In this document: in pieces, positions 48,418 through 55,136 of the stretch
Layout of the letters: each line of letters starts with the position of its first letter
Position numbering within the stretch: position 1 is the first letter of the stretch
Source: an uncultured Christensenellaceae bacterium
Lineage (GTDB): Bacteria; Bacillota; Clostridia; Christensenellales; UMGS416
DNA length: 55,136 bases
Direction: 5' to 3'
Assembly: GCA_944376795.1 (NCBI GenBank)
Contig: CALWDW010000041.1
Location: 1-55,136 of the forward strand
Translations under genes and position numbers: made by a program
Notes under the pieces: generated by a model
Databases searched by the model: none
The model's input: the letters and a program-made list of their open reading frames with translations, nothing else
What the model was told of the DNA's origin: nothing

Positions 48418-49454
48418 AGGTGATACACCGCCCCTCTATGCTCCCGCTGCATCCGGCTGACCGTCTGGAACTCCTCCACGATCCGGCCCGCGCCCAGCGC
48501 CACCGCCTCCATGGGGTGGTCGCAGAGGGTGGCCTGGATCCCGGTCTCCCGATACACCAGTACGTCCAGCCCCGGCAGCAGAGAGGTCCCTCCCGAGAGC
48601 ATCATGCCGTTGTGCATGACGTCCGCGGCCAGCTCCGGCGGCGTAGCCTCCAGGGTCGCGCAGATGGCCTCCAGGATCCGGGCCAGGGGCGCCGCCATGG
48701 CGGCCCGCACCTCCTGGGCGGAAATCTCTACGGTGCGGGGCAGCCCATCCTTGATGTTTTGGCCCCGGATGGTCATGGTATTGTTAAACCGGGGCTCAAT
48801 GGCCGAACCGATATTGATCTTAATGTCCTCCGCGGTGCGGTCCCCGATCAGGATGTCATAATGCTTGCGCAGGTAGGCGGCGATGGCTTCGTCCAGGCGG
48901 TTGCCCCCCACGCGGATGGAACGGGAAACCACAATGCTCCCCAGAGAGACCACCGCCACCTCGCAGGTTCCTCCGCCAATGTCCACAATCATATTGCCCA
49001 AGGGCTCTCCCACGGGCATCCCTGCGCCGATGGCGGCGGCCAGAGGCTCGTCGGCCACCACGGCGTTCCAGGCGCCGGCCTTGAGCATGGCCTCCTTCAC
49101 CGCCCGGCGCTCCACATCGGTAACCCCGCAGGGCACGCAGACCACCACATTGGGGGAGAGGGCCAGGAACCACTGCCGCTGCAGCACCCGCTTGAGGAAG
49201 TACCGCAGCATGGCCCGGGTGATGTCAAAGTCGGCAATTACTCCATCCTTGAGGGGGCGGACGGCCACAATATCGTCGGGGGTGCGGCCCATCATGCTCC
49301 GGGCGCTCTCTCCCACCGCCACCACCTGGTTCCGTTCCCCGGCCCGCAGAGCCACCACCGAAGGCTCCCGGATGACGATGCCCCGCCCCTGGACGTAGAC
49401 CAGCACGTTGGCCGTCCCCAGGTCGATGGCAATATTACTGCGCAGCATGGGCAT
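48414..49454 (-). CDS. mreB: Rod shape-determining actin homologue MreB
   Basis: A 346-residue actin-fold ATPase: phosphate-1 IAIDLGTANVLVYVQGRG, CVPCGVTDVERRAVKEA, phosphate-2 MIVDIGGGTCEVAVVSLG, the KINIGSA connector and adenosine motif MMLSGGTSLLPGL. It forms membrane filaments that guide sidewall synthesis. Two start codons (49454 and 49448) follow GGAGGAAGGGGGGG. It overlaps the end of maf by 20 bp. Confidence 0.97.
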   Translation of the reverse strand: MPMLRSNIAIDLGTANVLVYVQGRGIVIREPSVVALRAGERNQVVAVGESARSMMGRTPDDIVAVRPLKDGVIADFDITRAMLRYFLKRVLQRQWFLALSPNVVVCVPCGVTDVERRAVKEAMLKAGAWNAVVADEPLAAAIGAGMPVGEPLGNMIVDIGGGTCEVAVVSLGSIVVSRSIRVGGNRLDEAIAAYLRKHYDILIGDRTAEDIKINIGSAIEPRFNNTMTIRGQNIKDGLPRTVEISAQEVRAAMAAPLARILEAICATLEATPPELAADVMHNGMMLSGGTSLLPGLDVLVYRETGIQATLCDHPMEAVALGAGRIVEEFQTVSRMQREHRGAVYHL

Positions 49455-50034
49455 CCCCCCCTTCCTCCAGCATATCCATGAGCATCAGGCGCAGCCGGGC
49501 CAAAGGCAGACCCACTACGTTATAATAGCAGCCGTCCAGCCGCACCGCCCAGGCCGCCGCCGAAAACTGAATTCCATAGCCGCCGGCCTTGCCCATGGGC
49601 TCGCCGGAAGCCACATTGGCGGCGATCTCCGCCTCGGTAATGGGGGCAAAGGTGACCGCTGTCACCTCGCAGGCGGTACGCTCCGCCCCATTGTGCAGCA
49701 GGCAGAGCCCGGTATAGACCCGGTGGGTGCGCCCTGATAGGGCCCGGAGCATGGCGGCCGCCTCCCCGGCGTCCCGGGGCTTTCCCATCAGCAGGCCGTC
49801 CAGCTCCACCATGGTATCCGCTCCCAACACGAAGCAGGGCTCCCCATGCCGTGCCGAGACAGCCCATGCCTTTCGCCGGGCCAGGAGCACCACGGCCTCC
49901 CGTCCGCCGCAGCCCTGGGGCAGGTCCTCGTCCACCCCCGCCTCCTCCCACACAAAGGAGTCCACCACACGCCCCAAAAGCTCCCGCCGCCGTGGGGATG
50001 CCGAGGCCAGGATAAACGGTTGGTCCAGGTGCAT
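49435..50034 (-). CDS. maf: Maf-family nucleoside triphosphate pyrophosphatase
   Basis: A 199-residue Maf protein: FILASASPRRRELLGRV (residues 7-23, S-x-S-P-R-R), LGADTMVELDGLLMGKP (D-T), LSGRTHRVYTGLCLL and YGIQFSAAAWA. It hydrolyses non-canonical dTTP/UTP-type nucleotides and is linked with division arrest in Bacillus. Start 50034 follows AAAGGAGGACATGCCCC. It leads the operon. Confidence 0.95.
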   Translation of the reverse strand: MHLDQPFILASASPRRRELLGRVVDSFVWEEAGVDEDLPQGCGGREAVVLLARRKAWAVSARHGEPCFVLGADTMVELDGLLMGKPRDAGEAAAMLRALSGRTHRVYTGLCLLHNGAERTACEVTAVTFAPITEAEIAANVASGEPMGKAGGYGIQFSAAAWAVRLDGCYYNVVGLPLARLRLMLMDMLEEGGDAHAAQ

Positions 50035-50065
50035 GGGGCATGTCCTCCTTTCCATCAATGGGGCC

Positions 50066-50095
50066 ATTATACCATATCCTTCCAAGCTCTGTACA
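50066..50095 (-). promoter_or_regulatory. Promoter of the maf-mreBCD-mrdA-minD-rodA operon
   Basis: The minus strand has TGTACA (50090-50095), an 18-bp spacer and TATAAT (50066-50071), about 32 bp before the maf start. Confidence 0.65.
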
Positions 50096-50330
50096 CCCTT
50101 TCCCTTCGTCACGGTCCGCGCCCACCGGCGCAACCCGCCGCCAGAGGCGCTTTCCGCCGCCGTTCGTCAGGGAATCCCGTCCCTTTCCGACGAACGCCGT
50201 CCTTTCCTGGGGCGACATTTTTTTCACAGTCCATCCCGGTATGCAGAATGATGTCGTGGTCGAGGCTGTCCGCCGGAGAATTCATGCGTCTAGGTCAAAA
50301 TCCTCTCAAAACCGCATGATCGGCCCATAG

Positions 50331-50356
50331 GCGGCGGGCCCGCCGCGTGCTACAAT
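50331..50356 (+). promoter_or_regulatory. Palindromic operator next to a -10 box, upstream of the beta-helix genes
   Basis: GCGGCGGGCCCGCCGC (50331-50346) is a perfect 16-bp palindrome. It is followed 4 bp later by TACAAT (50351-50356), and the first beta-helix gene starts 26 bp further on. It covers the spacer and -35 area, so a dimeric regulator there could block RNA polymerase. The rest of 50100-50330 shows no gene. Confidence 0.5.
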
Positions 50357-50381
50357 CGAGAAAAAGCCCAAGGAGGATGTC

Positions 50382-51812
50382 ATGGCCATCTACTATATTG
50401 ACAGCCGTCAGGGTTCCGATACCCAAGACGGGCGCACGCCCCAGACCGCCTGGGCCTCCCTGGACGCCCTGCAGAGCCTGCGTTTCCAGCCGGGAGACCG
50501 GCTGTGTCTGGCCTGCGGCAGCCGTTGGGAGGGCTCCCTCGCCCCCCTGGGCAGCGGCGCGCCGGGAAACCCCTGCGTCATCGAATCCTATGGCCGGGGG
50601 CCCCGTCCCCGGATCGACGGCCAAGGCCGGGTCTTCGCGGCGGTGCTGCTGCACAATACCCAGGGCTGGGTGGTCCGGGGCCTGGAGGTCACCAACACCG
50701 GCGCCGAGCCCTCGCCCCGGCGCATCGGGATCCTGATCCATAACCAAAATCATGGCACCTGCCGGGATTTCGTCATCGAGGATAACTACGTCCACGACGT
50801 CAACGGCAGCAACGTTAAGGCCGAGGGCCCCTTTGCCGTGGGCATTGCCGCCATCGCCGAAGGGGAAGATCCCCCCTCCAACTTCGACGGGATCACCATC
50901 TCCCGGAACCACCTGGTCCGCTGCGACCGGGTGGGCATCTACATCAGCGGCCTGTCCGACCGGCGGAAGTGGTTCCCCAGCCTGCATGTGGTGATCTACG
51001 GCAACCTTCTGGAGGATATCGGCGGCGACGGCATCCTCAACATTGCCACCGACGGCTGCGTGGTGGAGCGCAACCGCCTGCTGGGCGCCCGGATGCGGGA
51101 CGACCGCTACTGCGCCGGGATCTGGCCCTGGGGCGCCGACCATACCCGCATCCGCTACAATGAGGCCGCCTACTGCCGGGGCACCCGGGACGGCCAAGGG
51201 TTTGACAGCGACGACGACTGCATCGGCACCATCCACGAGTACAATTACTCCCACGACAACGAGGGCGGCTATATGCTGGTGTGTACCGTGGCCCCGCCGG
51301 AAATGCTGCCCTATCAGCCCCACAACGCGGGCTGCATCGCCACCCACATTTACCGCAATCTTTCGGTCAACGACTGTCTCCGCACCTTCCATCTGGCCGG
51401 CCCTGTAGTAGGCACCACCATCCAGGAAAACTGCGTCTACGTGGGCCGAGGGATGGACGTAGCGGTCTTCCAGTACACCGGGGCCGCCGAGACCTTGGGT
51501 CCGCCAGAGACCACCGTCATCGCCCGAAACATCTTCGCCAGCCGGGGCACCGCCCGCTATGTGGAGGCCGTAGACCGTCTGGAGGACGGCACCTTCACCC
51601 AGCGGCCCGCTCCCAATCCCCCCTATGCCCGCTTTACCGGCAATGCCTTCCTGGGCAGCCACGAAAATCCCCCCCATGACGACGGCCGGCCCATTCCCGC
51701 CCCCCCGCTGGAAGAACTGGAAGCGGTGCTGCTGGATGAAAACGGCCGCGCCAAGCCCGGCCTGGAGACCCTGGACGCCTTTCTGGACCTGATGGGCTGG
51801 CCCAAGCGCTAG
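50382..51812 (+). CDS. Right-handed parallel beta-helix protein, paralogue 1
   Basis: A 476-residue protein with the start YYIDSRQGSDTQDGRTPQTAW ... FQPGDRLCLACGSRWEGSLAP, typical of pectate-lyase-fold carbohydrate-active proteins (GH141-like or DUF1565). Parallel coils follow (IEDNYVHDVNGSNVKAEG; ISRNHLVRCDRVGIYISG; VIYGNLLEDIGGDGILN; VERNRLLGARM; YNEAAYCRG; YNYSHDNEGGYMLVCT). No signal peptide or membrane anchor is present. It should act on a polysaccharide or oligosaccharide, but catalytic residues are not identified. The start at 50382 follows CAAGGAGGATGTC. Confidence 0.82.
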   Translation: MAIYYIDSRQGSDTQDGRTPQTAWASLDALQSLRFQPGDRLCLACGSRWEGSLAPLGSGAPGNPCVIESYGRGPRPRIDGQGRVFAAVLLHNTQGWVVRGLEVTNTGAEPSPRRIGILIHNQNHGTCRDFVIEDNYVHDVNGSNVKAEGPFAVGIAAIAEGEDPPSNFDGITISRNHLVRCDRVGIYISGLSDRRKWFPSLHVVIYGNLLEDIGGDGILNIATDGCVVERNRLLGARMRDDRYCAGIWPWGADHTRIRYNEAAYCRGTRDGQGFDSDDDCIGTIHEYNYSHDNEGGYMLVCTVAPPEMLPYQPHNAGCIATHIYRNLSVNDCLRTFHLAGPVVGTTIQENCVYVGRGMDVAVFQYTGAAETLGPPETTVIARNIFASRGTARYVEAVDRLEDGTFTQRPAPNPPYARFTGNAFLGSHENPPHDDGRPIPAPPLEELEAVLLDENGRAKPGLETLDAFLDLMGWPKR

Positions 51813-51848
51813 CTTCATCCATGTCCTTCTCAAGAAAGGAGTATATCT

Positions 51849-53270
51849 ATGACCACCTACTACCTGGACAGTATCCGCGGCTGTGATCAAAACGACGGCC
51901 GCACCCCTGACACCCCCTGGAAATCCCTGGAAAAGGCCAACCAGCTGGTCTTCACCCCCGGAGACCGTCTGCTCCTGGCCAGAGGCAGCGCCTGGGAGGG
52001 CTCCCTCGTTCCCCAGGGCTCCGGCGATCCCGGCCTGCGCTGCGTTATCGGCAGCTACGGCGCCGGCCCCCGTCCCGCCATCCACGCCCAGGGCCGTACC
52101 GAGGCCGCCGTCCACCTGCGCAATACCCAGGGCTGGGTCATCCAGGGCCTGGAGGTCACCAACACCGGGACCGAGCGGGCCAACCACCGGGTGGGCATCC
52201 TGGCCGAGCTGGAGAACTACGGCACCGCCCGGGGCATCACCATCCGGGACAATGACATTCACGACGTCAACGGCAGCAATGTGAAGGCCGAGGGCGACAC
52301 CAAGGGCGGCATCATCGTCCGCGCCCAGGGGGAGGAGGTTCCCTCCCGCTTCATCGACGTGCAGATCCGGGACAACCGCGTGGTCACCTGCGACCGCATC
52401 GGCATCTACTTTGTGGGAGAGAGCCGCCGGGACCATTGGTTCCCCAGCCTGGACGTGGTGATCTACGGCAACTACCTGGAGGACATCGGCGGCGATGGCA
52501 TCCTCAATATCGGCACCGACGGCTGTGTGGTGGAGCGCAACCGCCTGCTGGGCGGCCGGCTGCGGGACAATATGTACTGCGCCGGTATCTGGCCCTGGAG
52601 CGCTGACAATACCGTTATCCGCTACAATGAAGCCGCCTACTACCACGGCACCAAGGATGGCCAGGGCTACGACTGCGACTACAACTGCGTAGGCACCGTG
52701 CATGAGTACAATTACTCCCACGACAATGACGGCGGCTATATGCTGGTCTGCACCGCGGGGAAGAAGAACAATATGCCCCGGGACATCGGCACCATCGCCA
52801 CCCGCATCCGCCGGAACCTGACGGTCAACGACCTGTGCCGCACCTTCCACATCGCCGGACCCTCGGTGGGCACCCGGATCGAGGAGAACTGCGTCTATGT
52901 AGGCGAGGGCATTGATATCCCCGCCTTCCAGTACACCGGCATTCATGAGAAGATGGGAGCGCCGGAGCAGGTACTGATTGCCCGGAACATCTTCGCGGCC
53001 CGGGGCACTCTGCGCTACGTGGAGGCCGTGGACCGTCTGGAGGACGGCACCTTCACCTGGGAAGAGGTCCCCAATCCCGACTATGTGCTCTATGACGGCA
53101 ACGCCTTCCTGGGCAACCATCCCGGCAAGCCCGCAGATCCGGGCATTCCCGTCTCCGCCCCCACTCTGGAGGAGATTGAGGCGGTGGTGCTGGACGAAAA
53201 CGGCCGCGCCAAGCCCGGCCTGGAGACCCTGGACGCCTTCCTGGACCTGATGGGCTGGCCCAAGTCCTAG
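51849..53270 (+). CDS. Right-handed parallel beta-helix protein, paralogue 2
   Basis: A 473-residue paralogue that shares with paralogue 1 the N-terminal block (YYLDSIRGCDQNDGRTPDTPW), the coil series (NDIHDVNGSNVKAEGDTKGG; CDRIGIYFVG; VIYGNYLEDIGGDGILNIGTDG) and the tail EAVVLDENGRAKPGLETLD-AFLDLMGWPK. It has no signal peptide. It starts at 51849 after AAGAAAGGAGTATATCT, 36 bp behind paralogue 1. Confidence 0.82.
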   Translation: MTTYYLDSIRGCDQNDGRTPDTPWKSLEKANQLVFTPGDRLLLARGSAWEGSLVPQGSGDPGLRCVIGSYGAGPRPAIHAQGRTEAAVHLRNTQGWVIQGLEVTNTGTERANHRVGILAELENYGTARGITIRDNDIHDVNGSNVKAEGDTKGGIIVRAQGEEVPSRFIDVQIRDNRVVTCDRIGIYFVGESRRDHWFPSLDVVIYGNYLEDIGGDGILNIGTDGCVVERNRLLGGRLRDNMYCAGIWPWSADNTVIRYNEAAYYHGTKDGQGYDCDYNCVGTVHEYNYSHDNDGGYMLVCTAGKKNNMPRDIGTIATRIRRNLTVNDLCRTFHIAGPSVGTRIEENCVYVGEGIDIPAFQYTGIHEKMGAPEQVLIARNIFAARGTLRYVEAVDRLEDGTFTWEEVPNPDYVLYDGNAFLGNHPGKPADPGIPVSAPTLEEIEAVVLDENGRAKPGLETLDAFLDLMGWPKS

Positions 53271-53350
53271 CCGGTTTCTCCTTTGTCTCGGCCCCGGTCT
53301 TCCGGGGCCGGAATCATGTTTGATATCCTCTAACCGAAAGGAGCGCCAGA

Positions 53351-54781
53351 ATGGCAACGACTTACTACCTGGACAGCCTCCGCGGCTGTGATCAAAACGA
53401 CGGTCTCACCCCCGACACCCCCTGGAAATCCTTGGAAAAGGCTAACCAGCTGATCTTCACCCCCGGAGACAGCCTGCTCCTGGCCAAGGGAAGCGCCTGG
53501 GAGGGCTGCCTCATGCCCCGGGGCGCGGGAGAATGCGCCCGCCGCTGCGTCATTGGCAGCTACGGCGCCGGGCCCCGCCCCGCTATCCACGCCCAGGGCC
53601 GCGCCGAGGCTGCCGTCCACCTGCGCAATACCCAGGGCTGGGTTGTCCGCGGCCTGGAGGTCACCAACACCGGCGCCGAGCGGGCCAACCACCGGGCAGG
53701 CATCCTGGCCGAGCTGGACAATTACGGCACCGCCTACGGCATCACCATCCAGGATAATGACATCCACGACGTCAACGGCAGCAACGTCAAGGCCGAGGGC
53801 GACACCAAGGGCGGCATCATTGTCCGCGCCCAGGGCGAAGAGATCCCCTCCCGCTTCATTGACGTGCAGATCCGGGACAACCGCGTGGTCACCTGCGACC
53901 GCATCGGCATCTACATCAACGGCATGGGCCGCCGCACCCGCTGGTTCCCCTGCCTGGGTGTGGTGATCTACGGCAACTACCTGGAGGACATCGGCGGCGA
54001 CGGCATCCTCAATATCGGCACCGATGGCTGCATTGTGGAGCGCAACCGCCTGCTGGGCGGCCGGATGCGGGACGAAATGTACTGCGCCGGCATCTGGCCC
54101 TGGAGTGCCGACAACACCATCATCCGCTACAACGAGGCGGCCTACTACTACGGCACCAAGGACGGCGAAGGCTTCGACTGCGACTACAACTGCGTGGGCA
54201 CCGTGCAGCAGTACAACTATTCCCACGACAATGACGGCGGCTTCATGCTGGTCTGCACCCCCTTCTGCACCGGGGAGTACGCCAACCCCGAGAACATCGG
54301 CTGCGTCAACTCGGACATCCGGCGGAACCTCTCGGTGAACGATAAGTCCTGCCTGGTTTCCCTCTGCGGCGAAATCATCGGCACCCGTTTTGAGGAAAAC
54401 TGCCTCTACTCCGGCGCGGGTATGGACCTGCCGGCCATCGCCTGCGTATCCGGCTACGGCCAGAAGAACTATCCCCAGCAGGTGCTGATCTCCCGGAACA
54501 TCTTCGCCGCCCGGGGCGTGCAGCGTTTCGGACGGATCACCGAGTTCTTCCCGGACGACACCTTCGTCCTCCAGGAGGATCCCGCCGATCCCCTGGTGCG
54601 CTACATGGGCAACGCCTACCTGGGTAACCACCCCATCCCCCCGCAGGATCCCGGGGCCCCCGTCCCCGCCCCCACCCTGGAGGAAATCGAAGCGGTGGTG
54701 CTGGACGAGAACGGCCGCGCCAAGCCCGGCCTGGAGACCTTGGACGCCTTCCTGGACCTGATGGGCTGGCCTAAGGCCTAA
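53351..54781 (+). CDS. Right-handed parallel beta-helix protein, paralogue 3
   Basis: A 476-residue paralogue, nearly identical to paralogue 2 up to about residue 300 and then diverged (SVNDKSCLVSLCGEIIGTRF; YSGAGMDLPAIACV), before the identical tail (VVLDENGRAKPGLETLDAFL). The pattern suggests a recent duplication with changes at the C-terminal half of the helix, where a substrate groove may lie. No signal peptide. The start at 53351 follows GAAAGGAGCGCCAGA. Confidence 0.82.
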   Translation: MATTYYLDSLRGCDQNDGLTPDTPWKSLEKANQLIFTPGDSLLLAKGSAWEGCLMPRGAGECARRCVIGSYGAGPRPAIHAQGRAEAAVHLRNTQGWVVRGLEVTNTGAERANHRAGILAELDNYGTAYGITIQDNDIHDVNGSNVKAEGDTKGGIIVRAQGEEIPSRFIDVQIRDNRVVTCDRIGIYINGMGRRTRWFPCLGVVIYGNYLEDIGGDGILNIGTDGCIVERNRLLGGRMRDEMYCAGIWPWSADNTIIRYNEAAYYYGTKDGEGFDCDYNCVGTVQQYNYSHDNDGGFMLVCTPFCTGEYANPENIGCVNSDIRRNLSVNDKSCLVSLCGEIIGTRFEENCLYSGAGMDLPAIACVSGYGQKNYPQQVLISRNIFAARGVQRFGRITEFFPDDTFVLQEDPADPLVRYMGNAYLGNHPIPPQDPGAPVPAPTLEEIEAVVLDENGRAKPGLETLDAFLDLMGWPKA

Positions 54782-54812
54782 GCGCCCGACGGTTTTGGGG
54801 ATTTGTTTTCTG

Positions 54813-54890
54813 CGGGGGAGGGAAACCTTTTGTAAAAGGTTTCCCTCCCCCGGGCCCCCACCCTTCTAAAACTTTAGGAGGAAGGGTGGG
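54813..54890. repeat. Palindromic G/C-box intergenic repeat, copy 5
   Basis: GCGGGGGAGGGAAACCTTTT-GT-AAAAGGTTTCCCTCCCCCGGG followed by CACCCTTCTAAAACTTTAGG and AAGGGTGGGG. Same structure as 144-237 and downstream of the beta-helix operon, where it may stop transcription. Confidence 0.82.
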
Positions 54891-54939
54891 GAGAATGTGG
54901 AAGAAGAACGGCTGCAAGAGGAATGCAGCCGCAGCCTGT

Positions 54940-55136
54940 CAAAAAAGGTCGCATCATGCGGCCCTTTCTGATATACTAATGTCAGGTGATGAAGATGCTA
55001 AAGAAAGACGCGGAGCAGCGACAGGCAGTAGAAATGCTGTGCACAGATATGTTGGTACCCAGAGAACACTTGCTGCGGAAGATCGACGCTGCGGTAAATT
55101 TCGCACGTATTTACGAATTGGTAGAAGATTTATACT
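54940..55136 (+). mobile_element. Left end of an IS1182-like insertion sequence (cut by window end)
   Basis: The stretch AAAAAAGGTCGCATCATGCG-GCCCTTT forms an inverted repeat immediately upstream of the transposase start at 54989. Terminal inverted repeats cannot be verified without the right end. Confidence 0.5.
54989..55136 (+). CDS. Transposase, IS1182-like family (N-terminal fragment)
   Basis: The first 49 residues contain MLVPREHLLRKIDAAVNFARIYELVEDLY, the typical InsH/DUF772 N-terminal domain of IS1182/IS5-type transposases (V-P-x-x-H-L-L-R-K-I-D). The start at 54989, with GTG at 54986 as an in-frame option, is preceded by TCAGGT, a weak site. The gene continues beyond the window. Confidence 0.8.
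   Translation, partial: MKMLKKDAEQRQAVEMLCTDMLVPREHLLRKIDAAVNFARIYELVEDLY

Noticed and set aside
50295..53357. A 1,020-residue minus-strand ORF
   Set aside because: It is antisense to the beta-helix genes, repetitive only because those genes are duplicated, and has no ribosome site.

Overview
The window comes from a GC-rich, endospore-forming member of the Clostridia, most likely Oscillospiraceae-like (Flavonifractor/Intestinimonas type). The evidence is a cotJ spore-coat operon, a T-box in front of valS, the mreBCD-mrdA-minD-rodA cell-shape operon, DUF3842, DUF4364 and TSCPD small proteins, strong AAGGAGG ribosome sites and several consensus sigma-A promoters. No phage structural genes, CRISPR array or rRNA were seen.

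Layout. 1-303 holds palindromic intergenic repeats. 304-4466 has an AraC regulator divergent from a glycyl radical enzyme and an alcohol dehydrogenase. 4617-7169 has an ArsR regulator, a candidate 6S-like small RNA, an APH-fold kinase, tRNA-Leu(GAG) and a GNAT enzyme. 7294-13910 is the cotJA-cotJB-cotJC operon, whose cotJC is split by a 5,549-bp element (7945-13493). The element carries a large serine recombinase, a translationally coupled 53-residue ORF, a UvrD-like helicase, Bcp and a zinc alcohol dehydrogenase. The same 11 bp (GGTACCGAGGA) lies at both junctions, and joining the two copies restores cotJC in frame as a 199-residue manganese catalase. This resembles the skin-type elements that interrupt sporulation genes and are excised in the mother cell. 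Developmental excision is inferred here, not shown.

14386-20928 holds ywlG (DUF436) and Mrp, a GNAT/TIM-barrel pair, tRNA-Val(GAC), an HPr-like protein without the usual active-site histidine, DUF4364, TSCPD, a creatininase-family protein and a Pro-Thr-rich lipoprotein. 21053-26351 holds the T-box-controlled valS, then folC, then a CDP-alcohol phosphatidyltransferase.

26573-41518 is a one-strand cluster of about 15 kb. Four related lipoproteins of 690-704 residues each fuse an N-terminal beta-propeller to a C-terminal family-1 solute-binding domain. They alternate with five small Cys/His-rich proteins and lead into one MalF/MalG-type permease pair, an HlyD-like adaptor and a MacB/FtsX-like membrane protein. 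No transport ATPase is encoded. This looks like an uncharacterised multi-receptor uptake or sensing system.

41897-50034 is the operon maf-mreB-mreC-mreD-mrdA-minD-rodA-DUF3842, with minC and minE missing. 50382-54781 holds three tandem right-handed beta-helix proteins without signal peptides, behind a promoter with a perfect 16-bp palindrome. The window ends in another palindromic repeat and the start of an IS1182-like transposase. All functional calls come from motif and family recognition by eye, without database searches.
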